A DNA stretch of 64,000 bases from Arachis hypogaea (taxonomy: Eukaryota; Streptophyta; Magnoliopsida; Fabales; Fabaceae). Below are positions 20,091 through 32,000 of this stretch, in pieces (position 1 is the stretch's first letter; every line of letters begins with the position of its first letter). The stretch lies in contig NC_092039.1 of the NCBI RefSeq assembly GCF_003086295.3, positions 67,847,649 to 67,911,648 on the forward strand. The letters run 5' to 3'. Below the pieces are notes generated by a model, which had not been told where the DNA came from, did no database searches, and saw nothing but the letters and a program-made list of their open reading frames with translations. The position numbers and the translations under genes are program-made.

Positions 20091-20683
20091 AAGGATAGCT
20101 ACCAGGACATGTCTAGTTGGCTATACAACCGACAGATGATATCATCAGCCATAAGACAGGCATGCATCATATACACTTGTATGTTTTGCTTGGGTGTGCA
20201 TTGTTTTGGGTTGCCTAATTGTTTATCTACACTTATTTACTACTTGCTTTACTTGCTATATATGAACTCTATCTGTATTTTATTTTCTTGACTTGTTTGT
20301 CCTTGCAGTTGAGAGATCTCTCAGGCTGGTGGAAGTGATGCTAAGGGTTATTCCACCGGTGTTTCAGAGGATTGAAGGAAAATGGAAAGTGAAGGACTGA
20401 GTTACAATTAGATTTAGAACTTGAGAACCTTAGGTAATTTACCCTATTGCTGGTTTAGTATATCTTTTTAAGTTTATTCTGAGTGTTGGAGTTCTAGGAT
20501 TGACTCTGGCTTTCCCGAGAGATCTTATATATTATGTACGTTGGCACCTTAATATGTTGAGAACCCTCAGTTTTCATTCCATACATATATTATTGTTTTC
20601 AGATGTAGGTTGAGGAGCACCTCGCTGAGTATCTGAAGGTTCTTAGTGCAAGCGAAGTTGGGAGGCTATATTTTGTTACTTTG

Positions 20684-20684
<1 letters not shown>

Positions 20685-20762
<78 letters not shown>
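20685..20762. repeat. (TA)n microsatellite
   Basis: Uninterrupted TA dinucleotides for about 78 bp. Apparent Tyr/Ile open frames here are not genes. Confidence 0.95.
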
Positions 20763-20763
<1 letters not shown>

Positions 20764-20936
20764 TCTCCTCCACATGTACTTTATGTTCAATTCTCTTAGA
20801 GGCTTTTTGGAGAAGTAGGTGCTTTCTTTATGTATGATGGGTATTTTGGGATATACTTATATACATGTATGTACGTATATATTCTCCGACCGGCCTTGAT
20901 TTTGCAGGTCAGACATAGAGCTTGACATTCTGCTCT

Positions 20937-20939
<3 letters not shown>

Positions 20940-21016
<77 letters not shown>
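20940..21016. repeat. (TA)n microsatellite
   Basis: Second uninterrupted TA tract of about 77 bp, 177 bp after the first and in the same solo LTR. Confidence 0.95.
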
Positions 21017-21019
<3 letters not shown>

Positions 21020-21229
21020 TCTACTTTTCTTCCTATATAAGTTTCCGTTCACGCGAGAGATGCACTTTTCTTTTCACGATTTTGCTTAAACCTTCCTTTA
21101 AGGCTCCTAGATTATTAAATTACTTCAACTATTATTATGTATATATTTTATTTTAGAGGTCAAAATACCATACCACATTTGTTTTACAGCTTAAGCTTAA
21201 TGCTTTGTGTGATAGGGTGTTACAACAAG

Positions 21230-22910
21230 AGTCCTAAATACATCTTTAATAAAAAAAAGAGCTCAACATGCACCAAAGGAGATGGATGGAGTTACTAAAA
21301 GATTATAATTTGAGCTGAGTTATCATCTTGGGAAGGCTAACATTGTAGTGGATGCTTTGAGTAGGAAGTCGTTGACAATTGCTTGGATGAGAATCAAAGA
21401 AGAGGAGTTGGTAAATGAGTTTGCAGAACTTGAGTTAGGTATTGGGGAAGTAGACGAAAAGATTTGTTTGAATCAGTTGCATGTCTCAAGTACTTTTAAG
21501 ACATAGATTCAGAAAGCCCAGTAGGATAAGTAAAGAACTTCAGAGAATGTTAAAGCCAATTGGAAAAAAAAGGCAAGGAAATGTCACTAAGGACGGTGAA
21601 GGTATATGGAGATATAAGGGGAGAATTTGTGTGCCAAACGTTGGGAGTTTGAGACAAGAGTTATTAGTTGAGTCTCACAACAGTGAATTCTCTATTCATC
21701 CTGGAACTACAAAAATGTATCATGATTTAAAAAAGATGTTCTGGTGGCCTAGAATGAAAGAAGATGTAGCAACACTTGTGTCCCAAGTGTCTGACATGTA
21801 AGAAGGTGAAAATAGAGTATCAGAAACCGTTGAAAATGCTACAACCTCTTGAGATTCCCTAGTGGAAGTGGAAAGATGTTGGTATGGATTTCGTAATGGG
21901 ATTGCCAAGGACTAGGTCAGGAGTTGATGCGGTTTGGGTGATCGTGGATCAATTGACCAAGTCTGTTCAATTTCTGCCTATCCAAGTGAACTATTCGTTG
22001 GAGGAATTGGCGAGATTGTACATCAAGGAGATAGTGAGGTTGCATGGAGTGCCAACGAATATAGTGTCGGATCGAAACTCCCGTTTCACGTCAAGGTTTT
22101 AGGGAGCTTTTCAAAAATCTTTCGATACGAGACTATGTCTCAGCACGGCGTATCATCCATAAACTGATGGTCAGTCGGAGAGGACTATTTAGACATTGGA
22201 GGATATGCTAATGGTGTGTGTGTTGGATCAACACAGAAGTTGGGATCATTACCTGTCATTAGTGGAGTTTGCTTATAACAACAGCTTTCATGCAAGCATT
22301 GGGATGGCTCCGTATGAAGCTTTGTATGGACGGAAGTGCCAGTCTCCACTGTGTAGGTATGAAGCGGGTGAATCAAGTGTTTTGGGTCCAAAGTTAATAG
22401 CAAAAACTACTGAAAAGATCAAACAAATTCGAGTTAGAATTCTAACTACGCAAAGCCAACAGAAGAGTTATACGGACCAGAGGAGAAAACCGTTAGAATT
22501 TGAAGAGGGTGAACATATATTCTTAAAAGTTACTCCAACAACTGGGATCAGAAGAACTATTAAAACGAAGAAGTTGAACCTGAGATATATTGGACCATTT
22601 GAGGTGTTGAGGCGAATCGGGATGGTGGCTTATGAGGTGGTCTTGCCGCCACATCTGTCTAACCTACATGACGTATTCTATGTATCACAACTTCGTAAGT
22701 ACACACATGATGTGACTCATGTGTTAGAGCCCGAATCGATTGGGTTGAAAGAGAATTTAACATTTCAAGTCACATCAATGAGAATTGATGGCACTAATGT
22801 AAAGAAGTTACGTGAAAAGAAAATTTTGTTGGTAAAAGTAACGTAGAATAAAACAGAAATAAAAGATCATACTTAAGAGTTAGAGTAGAGATACAAAAGA
22901 ACTATCCCAA
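21230..22910 (+). pseudogene. chromovirus pol, RNase H end, integrase and chromodomain region
   Basis: Continues the pol cut at 17954. Visible in order: the RNase H tail (VDALSRKS-like, ~21350), the integrase zinc finger region (HNSEFSIHPGTTKMYHDLKKMFWWP, ~21680-21755), and the DDE core with [13 protein letters not shown] (21884) and VSDRNSRF (~22065). Then DGQSERT (~22172), YNNSFHASIGMAPYEALYGR and the GPFEVLRRIG..HVSQLRKY-like C-terminal block (22590-22700). A chromodomain-like end (KKLREKKILLVKV, then a KDHT.ELE block at ~22860) includes stops where tryptophan is expected. Several stops read TAG/TAA at positions usually W or Q. Inactive. Confidence 0.85.
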
Positions 22911-23934
22911 ATTATTTTATTATTATATTTTATTTCTTTTTTTTATTCACGTCGTATATTTTTTATTTATTATCTTCCTTCTATTTTTCTGGTTGAAAAT
23001 ACTTAATTTATCTTTATAATACTTTTAATTAGTTTTGATATATCTTTTTCTATTTAGTTATACTTCATATCTAACTTTATTTTTTCTACAAGAGAAAATA
23101 TGAATTTTTTACAGTAGTGATCATAAATAATATTTAGAACAAAATTATTCCTATTATCAAAAATATAAACCTGACATTATTTTATTAGGTAATGTCTAAA
23201 ATGATCTTCAAATTTTTAGACATGAATTAAAATAGTCTCTTATTTTTATAAATGACTAAATAATTTTTTAAAATTTATTTTTGTAAATCTCCATTCGTTT
23301 CTAATCAAAACTTCTATCAGTGTAGTAATGTTTGCACTGTTAATGCCAATATAATCAAAATGCATGGTATTTTTTTTTCGGTTTGGACTCGGAAATGCTT
23401 GGTATTTTTTTTTTGGGTATTTAATGCCTGGTATTTTAAATTGATTGATTGATCTTTGGTCTCTCGAAATATAAAATTCTATCCGGGCCTATTTTATTTG
23501 TTAGATACAACCCAAAACTTCTTTTACTATATGAATTCACTATAATATTTTCTGCCTAAAATAATTTTTACTCAAAGTAACATTTAATATAAGTTATTTT
23601 AGATAAATAAAGACAATATTTTTCGTTAATTGTTTTTAAATAGGACAAAAATAACAAAACTTTTTACAATTCATAAAAATAGTTGTCTTTGAAATTTAAA
23701 ACTACATTTACAAAATATTACAACATAAAAAATATAAAATAATATTTTTAAAAATAAATCTCTATATCCAAGTCCTAACCCTAATCAAATCCAACCAAGT
23801 ATTTTAAATTCACACGCGCACATTTAGTGTCTTCCTCTTCTTCTTCTTTTTTGTTATCTTTCTCTTTCATTATCGTCATCACCAACAACATCAATATTTT
23901 GCTAATATATTTATTGGTTCTGATTTTTTCTGGT
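22911..23934. other. AT-rich intergenic DNA
   Basis: No supported gene or element boundary. No 3' LTR of the preceding pol is recognisable here. Dominated by A/T homopolymer runs. Confidence 0.5.
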
Positions 23935-24960
23935 GTCATTATTAAATAATTTCGGTTCATTTATAAATTTATTTGAGGTTCATTTGGATCCAGAAATGAA
24001 TTGAATGCGCTTTTGTTGATGATTGAGTCTTTTTGACTGTTTGTTCAAATCTGAACTAATTTCAATTCATTTGTGTGTTAATTAAGGTTCACTTGATGAT
24101 GCTATAAGTATTGAGCAAATGTATTATTACTTAAGTAATTTTGGTTTATTTCTTAATTTAATTGAGATACATTTAGATCTAGAAATGAATTGAATATGTT
24201 TTTGTTGATCATCGAGTCTTTTTCACTGCTTGTTCAAATCTGAACTAATTTCAGTTTATTTGTATGTTAATTGAGGTTCACTTGATGCTGCTGATAAATA
24301 TTGACCAAATATTTTATTTCTTAAGTAATTTTGGTTTATTTCTTAGTTTAATTGAGTTTCATTTGGATCCAAAATTAATTTTATGTGTTTTTATTGATGA
24401 TTGAGTCTTTTTGACTGCTTGTTCAAATCTGAACTAATTTCGATTTATTTGTGTGTTAATTGAGATTCACTTGATACTGCTGATAAGTATTGACCAAATT
24501 TTTTATTCTTTAAGAAATTTCAGTTTATTTCTTAGTTTAATTTAGGTTGATTTGGTTTCGTCTCACTTGAATTTATTGAACTTGTTCATGTGTGGTTGTT
24601 TAGTTAGTTTTTGTTCAAATCTAAACTAATTTTGGTTCATTTGTGAATTAACTGAGGTTCACTTGATGTTGCTATTAAGTATTGAATACATTTTTTATTC
24701 CTTAAGAAATTTCGGTTCATTCCTTAGTTTAATTTAGGTTCATTTGGTTTTCGTTTCGTTTGAATTTGCTGAACTTGTTCATGTGTGGTTGTTTAGTTAG
24801 TTTTTTGTTCAAATTTGAACTAATTTTGGTTTATTTGTGAATTTACTGAGGTTCACTTGATGCTGTTGCTAAGTATTGGCCAAATTTTTTATTCCTTAAA
24901 AAATTTTGATTCATTTCTTAGTTTAATTTAGGTTCATTTAGATTCGTTTCACTTGAATTT
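23935..24960. repeat. tandem repeat, ~190-bp unit, about 5.4 copies
   Basis: The anchor GTTCAAATCTGAACTAATTT (or variant) starts at 24043, 24232, 24421, 24613 and 24807, a spacing of 189-194 bp. Each unit also holds GAGGTTCACTTGATG, TTTCTTAGTTTAATT and GAGTCTTTTTGACTGCTTG or a variant. Copies are diverged by substitutions and small indels. No coding potential was seen. Confidence 0.85.
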
Positions 24961-26108
24961 CTCCTCCTCATCTTCTACTCCGTCTTCTTCTTCTTTTTCA
25001 TCTTTTTTTCTTTATCTTCTCCTTCTTATTTCATTTCTCAAAATTCTTCCTGATTTACTCTCTTGACAGGAATAAAACCAAAAAGAAGGAACACGAAAAA
25101 GAAGGAAGAGGAATGCAAAGAAGGAGGAGGAGAAACGCGAAGAAGTAGAAAAAGAAGGAGGAGGAGGAGAGCAACGCGGAAACGTTTATGTAGTTGGAGC
25201 GTGTATTCACGCTCCACTAATGAAACTGATAATTTTTGTTGGGTTTGGGCCAACTTGCTTGGACTTCGTTGCCAAAAAGACTTGGATGTGTAACAACTCT
25301 GATTTGGGTCATTCTCAGTTCATGAGAATCAAAATCAGAATCCATATATAACCCACTTATTCTCCATTGCACAGCTCCAACCTAACGGCAACAGTGTAGC
25401 TCAACGACTCTTCTCCACTGTGCGGTGTACTCTAATCCTCCACGGCGCAGTGCTATTCTCCACTGTGCACGGTGCGCTCTTTATTCTGCGTTAAACCACC
25501 ACCGCTAACCACCTCTTTTCTCTTCCACTGTCGCCGAACCATCGTCGGTGAGCAACTCCTGTTTTCCTTCTCTGCTCCTTTCTCTTATTCTCTTTTCTAA
25601 CCTTCTCTTCTTCGCGATCCAGAGACTACAGAATCGTAGCAACTCTTGTTCTTCTACAAGTTTTGACGCATTCCGACAACCACCCTTCTGCCACTCTATT
25701 GCTCTGGCGACACTACAACATAGTTGCACTATAATTTTCTCTTTCCGGCCTTCTTATTTTTCTGTTCTTCAGTATTTAGGTTTTTATAAAATCTCGTTTT
25801 GATATTTTCTATTTTATTTCATTACAGTTTAGTTATGAACCCATTTTAATTTACATTTTTTTATATTTATTTACATCTAATTTAAAAACGTGTGTGAAAC
25901 CATAAATACTGTAAAGCAGTCATGCTATATGTCAAACCAACCAGGTTAAGAGAGTTTTTATTATCATAATAATTAAACGTTATTGTATTAGGTGATTGTT
26001 ATAGTACTTTAAACGTAGTGCATAATTAGTCACCCAAAAAAAACGTAGTGCATAATTTTCTTTTAAAAATAATTAATATTTAATAAATTTAAAATATTTA
26101 ATTTTTAA
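24961..26108. other. intergenic DNA with purine tract, inverted repeat and CT-rich promoter-like stretch
   Basis: 25070-25180 is GA-rich on the plus strand and gives Lys/Arg/Glu-rich frames without a domain. 25195-25216 is a perfect hairpin TGGAGCGTG-TATT-CACGCTCCA. 25300-25830 has a TATATAA (25353) followed by a CT-rich, GC-richer stretch like a plant 5' untranslated region. I could not recognise any protein in it, so it may be a gene fragment or transposon interior. 26011-26027 and 26041-26057 are an exact 17-bp direct repeat. Confidence 0.45.
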
Positions 26109-27030
26109 AAAAATAATAAATAAGTTCTTGGCCTTTTGATCTGCGGACATTTAAATTCTCGACGATTTGAAAATATATTTAAGTCCTTAACTTTTTTAAA
26201 TCTTAGACATATTGATCTCTCATGTTTACGGTCTGTCCGATTTAACGGAAAAATAAAAGTGAATTCTATTGTAATTAGGGGTGGAAACAGGTCAGGCCAG
26301 ACCAGGCTTTGCTCTTAACAGGTCTGGCCTGTCATACAGTTGATTGGCTTGAGCCTGGCCTGCAACCTATTATAGGCTTTTTATAAAGTACTAAGTCTGG
26401 CCTGTTATTCAGCTTGACCTGGCTTGAAGCCTGTTAAAAGGTCTGATAATTCTTTTTTTTTACAAAAATAAAAATATCATTTAAAAAATTATTTTTTAAT
26501 AAAAATAATTATATGTAATATGTCATAGATTTAATATTTATAAAAAATTTTAAACTTTTAACATATTTAAAATATACAAAAATATTTATAATAAAATATA
26601 ATAAATTTAAAATATATCATAATTTTATTAATAATAAATAATTATTTATATATTTAATTATATTTTAACAGGCCCAGACAGGCCTGACAGGCCTATAAGG
26701 CTAATTAGTAAGCCTGGATCTGGCCTATTAATGTATTAAGGCTTTTAAAAGAGCCTGGACCTATAACTATTTTATAACAAGCCAGGTCAGGCTAGGCCAA
26801 ATACAGGCCAGGCTGCAGGTCCCTGGCAGGCCGCCTGGCCTTTTTCCACCCCTAATTGTACTGACCTGATTGATACAGATGCAGAGAATTTTTAAAATGT
26901 GACAAATTAAACCAGAGATGGATGTGTCTAAATTTTAAAATGGTCAAAGAGTTAAATGTATTTTTAAATCCTCAGAAATATAAATATCCACAAACTAAAA
27001 AATCAGGAATTGATTTGTCATTTATTTTTT
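26109..27030. mobile_element. terminal-inverted-repeat element carrying a nested MITE
   Basis: The left arm (about 26109-26225) and the right arm read on the minus strand (about 27030-26905) align over ~120 bp with phrases GACATTTAAATT/GATATTTATATT, GATTTGAAAATA/GATTTAAAAATA, TAGACATATTGATCTCT/TAGACACATCCATCTCT. A hAT MITE (26276-26854) sits between the arms. Ends are approximate and no clean target duplication was found. Confidence 0.6.
26276..26854. mobile_element. hAT-type MITE, 579 bp
   Basis: Ends TAGGGGTGGAAACAGG and, read on the minus strand, TAGGGGTGGAAAAAGG. 8-bp flanks ATTGTAAT (26268-26275) and ATTGTACT (26855-26862) match at 7 of 8. The interior has GGCCTG/CAGGCC repeats at both ends and an AT-rich middle. 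TAGGGGTGG ends with 8-bp duplications are characteristic of plant hAT elements. Confidence 0.85.
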
Positions 27031-27146
27031 AATTTTTTATTTTAAAAAAGTAAATTAAACACAAAAATATTATTAATTTTGAATATCGATAATTAAATTT
27101 TGTGACTGATTTTTAGTTTACGTCTAACATAATTGAATAATATTAG

Positions 27147-28501
27147 AGTGTTTGCTACGGTACGATGATAAATTTATACATACCGATATATTAAAAATAT
27201 GGACAAGTAGTAATAAATCATGTGAAATTTATTTTTCACATCAGTATTTAATTTTTTCTTTTTTAAATATATATTATATCACCATTTTTACTAATACATC
27301 CCTTTTAACTAAATAAAAATAAAAATATATTTTTAATTTAATTTTATAAAAAATCTTAAACATCCTTACTTTATTTGATTAAACAAAAATAACATTCTAA
27401 TTTAATCAAATTTTAGAATTTAATTAATCATAATTTTATAATTTCAAATAATTTAAATAACAAAACAAAAACATATTAAAAAAAAAAACAAAAATCAATG
27501 GTTCTCCATCTTCTCCAATCCCCTGATTATTCGTATCCTTGTCTTCCTTTTTCTCTTCTCTGCTCTCAACTCCTAACAACCTTATCTTCCCTATTCGCAT
27601 CCTTTGATCTGCGCCTCATCACTGTCATCAATTCCGATTGTGCGGCCATAAGATTTTTTCCCTCCATTAAAGTTACTTTTTTTCCTATCACGGCTAATAA
27701 GATTCTCACGCTTCTCTTGCATTATTTATAGCTGGCTCCTCCTTCAATCTTGGTTATGTTTCCTCTGTGTTTTCGAACTCTTTTTTGTCCTAAGCGTTGA
27801 CCTCGTTTGTTTTGGTCCGATTCAGATGTTGGGTTGGGTTATGATTTTGAGCGTATCGGTCAAATGGATTCCTTTCAAAATCCATTTTTTTTAAAATTCA
27901 GATTGATTGATTGATTTTATTTTAAAAAAGATTGGGTAATTTGTGTTCTTCTTTGGTTTGTTTCACCAAACGGACCAGAGAAAATAACCGGAGAGAAGTG
28001 TTGTTTTGTGGTGTCGTTGATGGATAGCGGATCCACTAAGGAAGCTAACGGACATGGTGTTTTTGTGAAGAAAAAGCCAATTTCTGTGGCTTCTTTGGAT
28101 GGTGTGAAGAAAAAACGGATCCACGAATAATTAGGAAAATTGGAAAAGATGAAAAACGATTGATTTTTGTTTTTTTAATATATTTTTGTTTTGTTGTTTA
28201 AATTATTTGAAATTATAAATTTAGGATTAATTGAATTTTAAAATTTGATTAATCTAAAAAGGTATTTTGTCTAATTAAATAAAGTAAAAATGTTTAAATT
28301 TTTTTATAAAATTAAATTAAAAAATATTTTTATTTTTATTTAGTTAAAAAGGGTGTATTAATAAAAATTGTGATATAATATATATTTAAAAAAAAAATAA
28401 ATACTGATGTGAAAAATAAATTTCACGTAAGTTATTACTACTTGTCCATATTTTTAATATATCGATATGTATAAATTTATTATTGTACCGTAGCAAACAC
28501 C
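27147..28501. mobile_element. Mutator-like non-autonomous element, 1355 bp, long terminal inverted repeats
   Basis: Terminal inverted repeats of about 350 bp: the left starts (A)GTGTTTGCTACGGTAC and the right read on the minus strand starts (G)GTGTTTGCTACGGTAC, with long collinear similarity to about 27490 and 28160. TAATATTAG flanks both ends (27138-27146, 28502-28510), a 9-bp target duplication as expected for Mutator. The middle (27495-28130) is more GC-rich, with a short open frame 27498-27731, a CT-rich run and a GATTCAG-type splice-acceptor-like site. It may be captured host sequence (Pack-MULE). No transposase is present. Confidence 0.85.
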
Positions 28502-29086
28502 TAATATTAGAACCAGAATAGAGCATAATCGCCCGCATTGATCTGACTAGGTTTTAGCAAAATTAGTTATAATCCAATAAAATGAACTTTTGTATAGTTT
28601 TGGTTAAGATAAATAAATAATAAAAAAAATTTCACTAAATAACCTACAAGAGTTTAATCAATAACAAATCAATAAATATTTTTAATTATATTTTATATTA
28701 ATTAATTATCATTAATTAATAATTATTTAAATTTTTAATTTTAAAAAATACAAAATTAATAATTATTAATTCCCTAAAAAGATCTAGTTCTTAGATTATT
28801 AAAATTAATAATTCATTGGAAATAAGGAGCATTACAGCTTTGAAGACAAAGATGTATTATAGACGCACCATTACATTTTCTATATCAATTCAACTCATCC
28901 CGGCAATGAAAAAAATTGAACTAGTAATAACAAACTGACAACCTGTGAACCCATGAAGAATGCCAAAATGGGCCATTGAAAAAGAGGGAAATAAATAAGA
29001 GAAACAATACAAAGAAAGAGAAAATAGAAAAGAATCCAAAAAAAGGTAAAATAAATTTAACTAGAATTCCGATCCCATTGAATGTT
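28502..29086. other. laccase 3' flank
   Basis: Unique AT-rich DNA between the Mutator-like element and the laccase stop codon. It would hold the laccase 3' untranslated region and polyadenylation site on the minus strand. No other gene was found. Confidence 0.6.
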
Positions 29087-32000
29087 TCAGCACTTTGGAA
29101 GATCAGCAGGTGGTGGAAGCAGCTTCTGTTGCGCTAGTTCTCCATCCAACACAACCCAGGCCATCTTTAGACCCCAGCTTGTGTGAACCTCAAGGTGACA
29201 ATGCATGAACCATACTCCTGCACACGTAATAATTAATATATCTCATATAAATATATTAGATATATGAGTCACGTAATTGACACTTTGACGGTAATGTATA
29301 TGCACTTTGCAATTGCATCGCAAGGAGAATGCCATATCATCAATAAAATTTGTTATTCTTTTGTTAATATTCAACTAAAGGCATTTTTATGAGCAATGTT
29401 ATTTAACTAATAAAATTTATTATTTTTAAATAATATTTAATCAATACAAATATTTTTAATTAAATTTTAAATTTAAATTATAAATTCTAATACTATAAAA
29501 ATAAAGTATTGGTTAATATTAATTAAAATATTAACTCTTATTATTTTTTAATTTTATGTATAATTATTGCTGCTTAGATTTTAAGTATTTAATTTTAGAC
29601 TCTAAATTTTTAATTTTTAATTTTAATAATATAATAATAAAATATTCACATAAAATATTAATTAATATTAATAAAAAATATTAGTCTCTAATATTTGTTG
29701 AAATACCTCGATTCAAGCGTAATAAATAAAATGGTTTTCATCAACTTATCATAGCTATGAACCGAATAATCCGGTGTAGAATAATGCTGTTTAAACTTAC
29801 CAGGGTTATCTGCTAAGAACCGAATAGCCACCCATCCACCAGAAGGGACTCCTACGGTGTTCCTTTCAACTGGATCAACAAGATTGAATTTCGAAGGGTC
29901 CTTATTCGGATCGAAGTTACCAAATCCTTGTCCAACAACAAAGAAATTGAAACCATGCAAATGCAGAGGGTGGCTTTCAGCACCAAGAATGCTAGTGTCC
30001 TGCAATACAAGCTCCACACTCGTGTTGAATGGAAGAACCGCTAACTTGGTTCCATTGTTAACCATAGTGTTGTTGGGTGGAGTTCCAGTGTAGTTGAATG
30101 GGATCAAGGGACTAACGGGAAAGTTAGACGAATATACACCAAATGATTGATCAGAATGGTGGGCTTGAAGAAGAGAGGTAGTTACTGGGAGCGTGAACGA
30201 CACATTGTTCACCGATGCAGCGAACTTGGTTCCGTTGGGCCCTTGACAAGTTCGGTTATGGTCGCAAGGACTTGTACCTGTTCAAATATATTTAGGACCA
30301 CATTATATAAATAAACAATCGTGTCGTTTGATTAATCTAACCATTTCCACCTAATCAAATAAGATTTTTTAATATATAATATTTTAAATATATTGTAACA
30401 TTACCGAGGCCGACTGTGAAGAAGAAGTGTCGATCGACATTCTGGGGAACGTTAGCCGGGAACTGAGGGCTCGCAAGGCTGCGAAGTTTGTTGGTAAATT
30501 TTGTTGCGAAAGAAGTGTCGTTGAGGGCAGGGAGAGTGGGTTTAATGAGGGGAATCTTTGTTGAATGGAGAAGAATATTCGGTGGGACCTGGTATTCCAA
30601 GATTCCGGAAACGGTTGAATTGTCGAAGGTTCCTTGGCCAGTTGCATATGGTCTAGCACTCATGAAGAATGTAGCGTTAGGATAGTGGGGTTTTGTTTTG
30701 AGAAGAAGGTTTGTAGTTTGGCCTGGTGCGATGAGAACAGTGTTTGTTTCAAATGGTTTCACATAAATTGCATCTACGTCAACAACTGTGAGGGTGTGGT
30801 CTGCGATGCTAAAGAAGAGTTCGTCGTTGAGTGCAGCGTTAATCAAACGGAGCAGGTAGGTTTTCCCTGTCTTCACCCTTAACTTGAATGTATCTGCAAA
30901 TAAAACACTCCAATTTTGTCATTTATTTGCAATTTTAAACAAGTATTGAATATGAAAAATTGTTTTGTGTGACATGTGTTTGGAACTTGGTACCTTTAGC
31001 AGAGCAGTTATACAATGGCCCTGGAAGTCCATTGATAGTATAAGCATCAGATACATTTGGACCTCCACCTGTTTGTAATGCCTGTGCTATCACTACTTCA
31101 GGATCTGCATTAAACCATTCTCCTGAAAATTTTTTAAATTTATCAGAGTTGTTACTACTAATTAAATAGTGAATGTATGTCGTAGATCACCAAATTAATA
31201 AGGACATACACAAGAAGGGTGTTTTTTGTTGATCCTCTAATTAATTATTACATACCAAAAATGATGGGAACTTCCTTGTTCGGTTTGGTGAAAGGATATG
31301 GAACACCATGCTTTGGAAGAATAATGAGAGGACCATAAACAGTTGATCTCAGCCATGAAATGTGAGCATGCCAAAAGAGAGTGCCTCTTTGACCCACAAT
31401 TGTGAAATTGTAGACATAACTTTGCCCTGTTTGAATGGGGCATTGTGTAACATATGCTGGCCCATCAGCCCACCCTGATCGAAGTTGTCGAATTCCATGC
31501 CTATTTGCAACAAAACCGTACCAGGTGTTTTGTCATTAATCTCATCTCTAATTTTGTTTACTATTTTGGGTTACGGTAAAGATAGGATGACAAAAATAAA
31601 GCTAAAAGTTTTTTTTATTTAATATTTATTAATTGCTGTAAAATAAAATAAGTTCTAATTGATTTTGACTAAATTTATTTGGTTACCAAACATTAAGGGT
31701 TAGTAGTTTATGGGTGTCAAAATTCAAAGTAAGTCATGGAGATTTAAAATGACAAGTTCGTTTCTTACTATTTGAGGGAAAAAGTGGCAAGTTATACTTT
31801 TTTCTAGATAAAAGAAATAAAGGAATAACAAGATGTCCAATTTATTTTGAACATTCAAAGAACTAACTTGTTAAGTGAAAATTCTTTAAGTCATTTTTAA
31901 GTCCTAAACAAAACTATTTTGTCTCATGATTTTCATGGTTAAAAACTTCAAGTGTAATTAAAATTAGTGAGAAAAGGAATTTATAAAACTCAAAAGTTGT

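Larger units (their letters stand above)
17950..21229 (+). mobile_element. 3.27-kb solo LTR with ACAAG target duplication
   Basis: The LTR is 17955-21224: it starts TGTAAAACCCACGAAAT and ends GGGTGTTACA. Perfect 5-bp duplications ACAAG flank it (17950-17954, 21225-21229), and pol coding sequence continues on both sides. This is the product of LTR-LTR recombination after insertion. Inside are a TATA box (18150-18158), a palindromic GCGTACGC region (19300-19520), a minisatellite (19795-20090) and two (TA)n tracts. The TGTAAAACC..TGTTACA ends are typical of Tekay/Del-type LTRs, so it may belong to the same lineage as the pol it interrupts; that is inference. Confidence 0.88.

Noticed and set aside
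20599..20837. Open frames of alternating Tyr-Ile
   Set aside because: Translation of a (TA)n microsatellite.
25063..25293. Arg/Lys-rich open frame
   Set aside because: GA-rich simple sequence, open on both strands, no domain.
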